From Candidatus Portnoybacteria bacterium CG_4_10_14_0_2_um_filter_44_20 (lineage in GTDB: Bacteria > Patescibacteriota > Minisyncoccia > Portnoybacterales > GCA-002795985), in NCBI GenBank assembly GCA_002792395.1, contig PFOG01000152.1:1-7285 (forward strand): DNA of 7,285 nt, in the 5' to 3' direction. Below, in pieces: positions 4,685 through 7,285 of the stretch (positions are counted from its first letter, which is position 1; every line of letters begins with the position of its first letter). The notes below the pieces were generated by a model. It saw only the letters and a program-made list of their open reading frames with translations. It was not told the DNA's origin and searched no databases. The translations under genes and the position numbers were made by a program.

Positions 4685-7129
4685 ATGCTTTCTACTCAAG
4701 TTTTTATCCTAATCATAGTTATTGCTGTTATCGTTATCGTCGGCCTGCCTTTATTTTTTCTGGTTGCCTTTTTTCGGGAAAAGCATCGAATTAACCGGGC
4801 TCTTAACACAAGCTTGTTTTTAATTACTCTTCCTCAGAAAACAAAACAGCGTGAAGGGGAAACGCCCAAAAATCCGAAAGAAATTATTTCAATAATGGAG
4901 CAATTTTATACCAGCTTGGTTCATTTGCGCGACAAGAAAGACCCGTTTATCTACGGGGCGCCGCATATAGTTTTTGAGGTGGCCACTCCGCAAATCGGCG
5001 AGGAAATTTCTTTTTATATGGCAGCGCCAAAAAAATGGGAAGAGGTTATTGAAAAACAGATCAACGGTTTTTTCCCCGAAGCGGTGGTTGAGAAGACTAA
5101 GGATTACAACATTTTTAATCCGGGAGGCAGCGCGGCTGGCGCTTATTTAAAACTTGGCCGGGATTATTATTTTCCCATCAAGACATACCAGCAAATGGAG
5201 GCGGATTCGCTCAACGAAATAGCGAACGCTCTTTCTAAGTTAGAAGAGGACGGAGAGGGGGCGGCCTTTCAGTTGATTATCAGACCAGCTTTAGACGGGT
5301 GGCGCCGCCCCGGCCTTAAAATCGCGAAAAAAATGCAGGAGGGAAAAAGTTATGAACAGGCCAGGCAAGACCTATGGGCTTTCGGTTTTTGGGAGGCTTT
5401 CCAGTCGGCGAAGGCGTCTAAAAAACAGAAAGAAGACGATAGGCAGAAACCGGTTGTTTCGGTTACTCCTTTGCAGGAAGAAATTATTAAGTCGTTGGAC
5501 GGCAAGATCAGCAAGGTCGGATTTGAAGCTAATCTGCGGATTTTGGTGTCGGCCCGCACGCAATTGCGCGCCGAAAGCCTTCTGTCCCAGATGGAAGGCG
5601 CTTTTGCGCAGTTCACCACGCCGCACCTGAATTTTTTACGGAGCCGACGGCTCAAGGGGCGCGCCTTGAAAAATCTGATCTATAATTTTTCTTTCCGGCT
5701 TTTTGATGTTAGCCAGAAAAATATCTTGAACTCTGAAGAATTAACTGGTCTTTTCCATTTTCCAATCATTCCTTTGGAGGCGCCTAAAATAAAAACTTTG
5801 AAGGCTAAGTCTGCTCCCCCGCCGGCCAACCTACCGAAAGAAGGTTTGGTTTTGGGCAGGAATTTTTTTAGGGGAGCGGAAACCGTGGCGCGCCTAGAAG
5901 ACGATGATCGCCGCCGACATTTTTACATTATCGGTCAAACCGGTACCGGCAAATCAGCCTTTTTACAAAATATGATTCAGCAGGACATAGCCAACGGAAG
6001 GGGTGTGGCGGTTCTAGATCCCCACGGCGATTTAATCGAAAAGATTCTTGGTCTGATTCCCAAAGAAAGAGCTGAAGATGTGGTGGTGTGCGATCCGGCT
6101 GACATGGAGCGGCCCTTGGGATTGAATATGCTGGAGTATGATTTCAGCCATCCCGAACAAAAAACTTTCATTGTCAATGAATTAATCAATATTTTCGACA
6201 AATTATATGATATGAAGGTGGCGGGCGGGCCGATGTTCGAACAGTATGCCCGTAACGCGCTTTTGCTTTTGATGGATGACCCGACCGAGAGCGCGACCCT
6301 TATGGAGGTGCCGCGCGTCATGGCTGATCGTGTCTATCGCCAGAGACTTTTGTCTAAATGCCGCAATGTTATTGTAAAAGATTTTTGGGAGAAAGAGGCG
6401 GAGAAAGCTGGAGGAGAGGCTTCATTGGCCAATATGGTCCCTTATATTACTTCTAAATTTAACACCTTTATCGCCAACGATTATATGCGGCCGATCATCG
6501 GCCAGGCAAAAAGCACTTTGAATTTTCGGGAAATTATCGATGGCGGAAAAATTTTTCTGATCAATTTATCAAAAGGGAGACTGGGCGAGCTAAACAGTTC
6601 CTTGTTGGGGCTGATTGTCGTCGGCAAGATTCTCATGGCTTCATTCGCGCGGATTGACCAGCCGGAAAAAGAGCGAAAGGATTTTTATCTTTATATGGAT
6701 GAGTTCCAAAATTTTACCACCGAAAGCATCGAAACCGCCCTTTCCGAGGCCAGGAAATATCGTTTGTGCCTGACTATTACCCATCAGTTTATCGGTCAGC
6801 TGCCAGAGAAAATCCGTAACGCGGTTTTTGGCAACGTCGGTTCGATAGCCAGTTTTCGAATTGGCGCCGAAGACGCGGAGTTTGTTGCTAAACAATTCGC
6901 GCCGGTCTTTGACGAGAACGACCTGATTAATATTGATAATTACAATGCTTATCTCAAGCTGCTCGTCAGGGGGGCGACAACCAAACCGTTTAACGTGATA
7001 ACTTATCCTCCCGCTGAAGAAAATTTTGAAATTGCCCATAGCGTCAAACAGCTCTCGCGCCTTAAATACGGCAAAGATAGGAATTTGGTTGAAGAAGAGA
7101 TTTATGGCCGTTGGCGGGAGTATGAATAG
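4685..7129 (+). CDS. Membrane-anchored VirD4/TraG/HerA-like P-loop ATPase
   Basis: This 814-residue protein has one N-terminal membrane helix (about 6-30, FILIIVIAVIVIVGLPLFFL) followed by a basic stop (REKHR). Residues about 40-370 are a less conserved region for which I have no firm family name, with YNIFNPGGSAAGAYLKLGRD, IKTYQQMEAD and FHFP (357-360). The ATPase core has Walker A GQTGTGKS (417-424, K423), AVLDPHGDLIEKIL, the RPLGLN motif (476-481), Walker B YMDEFQNF with D672/E673, and the sensor-like THQ (699-701). This order matches coupling-type ATPases of type IV secretion and conjugation and HerA/FtsK relatives, which move DNA or protein across the membrane as hexamers. No relaxase, VirB or pilus gene is nearby, so conjugation as such is not supported; a chromosomal translocase is equally possible. 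The ATG is the first start after an in-frame TGA at 4673-4675 and has no Shine-Dalgarno sequence. A terminator follows. Confidence 0.9.
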   Translation: MLSTQVFILIIVIAVIVIVGLPLFFLVAFFREKHRINRALNTSLFLITLPQKTKQREGETPKNPKEIISIMEQFYTSLVHLRDKKDPFIYGAPHIVFEVATPQIGEEISFYMAAPKKWEEVIEKQINGFFPEAVVEKTKDYNIFNPGGSAAGAYLKLGRDYYFPIKTYQQMEADSLNEIANALSKLEEDGEGAAFQLIIRPALDGWRRPGLKIAKKMQEGKSYEQARQDLWAFGFWEAFQSAKASKKQKEDDRQKPVVSVTPLQEEIIKSLDGKISKVGFEANLRILVSARTQLRAESLLSQMEGAFAQFTTPHLNFLRSRRLKGRALKNLIYNFSFRLFDVSQKNILNSEELTGLFHFPIIPLEAPKIKTLKAKSAPPPANLPKEGLVLGRNFFRGAETVARLEDDDRRRHFYIIGQTGTGKSAFLQNMIQQDIANGRGVAVLDPHGDLIEKILGLIPKERAEDVVVCDPADMERPLGLNMLEYDFSHPEQKTFIVNELINIFDKLYDMKVAGGPMFEQYARNALLLLMDDPTESATLMEVPRVMADRVYRQRLLSKCRNVIVKDFWEKEAEKAGGEASLANMVPYITSKFNTFIANDYMRPIIGQAKSTLNFREIIDGGKIFLINLSKGRLGELNSSLLGLIVVGKILMASFARIDQPEKERKDFYLYMDEFQNFTTESIETALSEARKYRLCLTITHQFIGQLPEKIRNAVFGNVGSIASFRIGAEDAEFVAKQFAPVFDENDLINIDNYNAYLKLLVRGATTKPFNVITYPPAEENFEIAHSVKQLSRLKYGKDRNLVEEEIYGRWREYE

Positions 7130-7188
7130 TTATTCGACGAACTCAGGATAAACCCGGGTGAGAAAGTGGACAATGACGATAGAAACCC

Positions 7189-7217
7189 AAACGGCCGCGC
7201 TTAGCGCGGCCGTTTTT
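7189..7217 (+). terminator. Rho-independent terminator after the ATPase gene
   Basis: A perfect 12-bp stem, AAACGGCCGCGC / GCGCGGCCGTTT, closes a TTA loop and runs into TTTTTA. It lies 60 bases past the ATPase stop. The A tract on the left arm means it could also work in the minus direction for a gene beyond the right edge. Confidence 0.92.
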
Positions 7218-7222
7218 AGTGT

Positions 7223-7285
7223 CAATTAAGCGAAGCTTGCGTGAGCGTCCCGCTCACAATTAAGCGAAGCTTGCGTGAGCGTCCC
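7223..7285. repeat. Tandem 34-bp direct repeat, running off the window edge
   Basis: The unit beginning CAATTAAGCGAAGCTTGCGT at 7223 repeats exactly from 7257, with a period of 34 bases; 29 bases of the second copy are visible and match without error. Each unit holds two small hairpins: AAGC-GAA-GCTT (7228-7238) and GTGAGCG-TCC-CGCTCAC (7241-7257), the second spanning the unit boundary. There is no unique spacer between copies, so this is a tandem array and not CRISPR. The number of copies beyond the edge is unknown. Confidence 0.9.

Noticed and set aside
4685..7129. Conjugative element or plasmid based on the VirD4/TraG-like ATPase
   Set aside because: No relaxase, origin of transfer, VirB/Tra proteins, integrase or attachment site is visible; the neighbours are metabolic and surface genes.
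7223..7285. CRISPR array at the right edge
   Set aside because: The 34-bp copies adjoin with no unique spacers, only two copies are seen, and no cas gene is present.

Overview
The window looks like ordinary chromosome from a Candidate Phyla Radiation (Patescibacteria) bacterium, probably Parcubacteria-like. This is inferred from the gene types. They are a membrane-anchored VanW-family surface protein, a large one-TM VirD4/TraG-like ATPase with a distinctive N-terminal half, and a small coiled-coil protein upstream of it. Short gaps carry compact hairpin terminators and AT-rich palindromic repeats. TGA is used as a normal stop (after the 152-residue protein) and no long frame reads through TGA, so there is no sign of the UGA=Gly code of Gracilibacteria/Absconditabacteria. 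No tRNA, rRNA, transposase or CRISPR array is visible.

Layout. (a) 1-1555, minus strand: a VanW-family protein of which 518 codons are visible; its 3' end lies beyond the left edge. (b) A divergent gap, then a branched-chain aminotransferase (ilvE, 1714-2673) closed by a hairpin terminator. (c) A promoter-bearing gap, then an alanine dehydrogenase-like gene (2933-3925) closed by a second terminator. (d) A new promoter, then a 152-residue coiled-coil protein (4046-4504), a 180-bp gap filled with interlaced inverted repeats, and an 814-residue VirD4/TraG/HerA-like ATPase (4685-7129) closed by a third terminator. (e) The right edge enters a tandem array of a 34-bp hairpin-rich unit.

Functionally there are three parts: a surface/peptidoglycan-associated protein; two separately terminated amino-acid nitrogen genes (transamination of branched-chain keto acids, and interconversion of alanine with pyruvate plus ammonia); and a putative DNA- or protein-pumping ATPase with a probable small partner. 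The metabolic genes have clear Shine-Dalgarno sequences, while the last two genes have none. The points most worth checking are the non-canonical NAD-binding region of the alanine dehydrogenase, the interlaced repeats between the coiled-coil gene and the ATPase, and the 34-bp tandem repeat at the edge.
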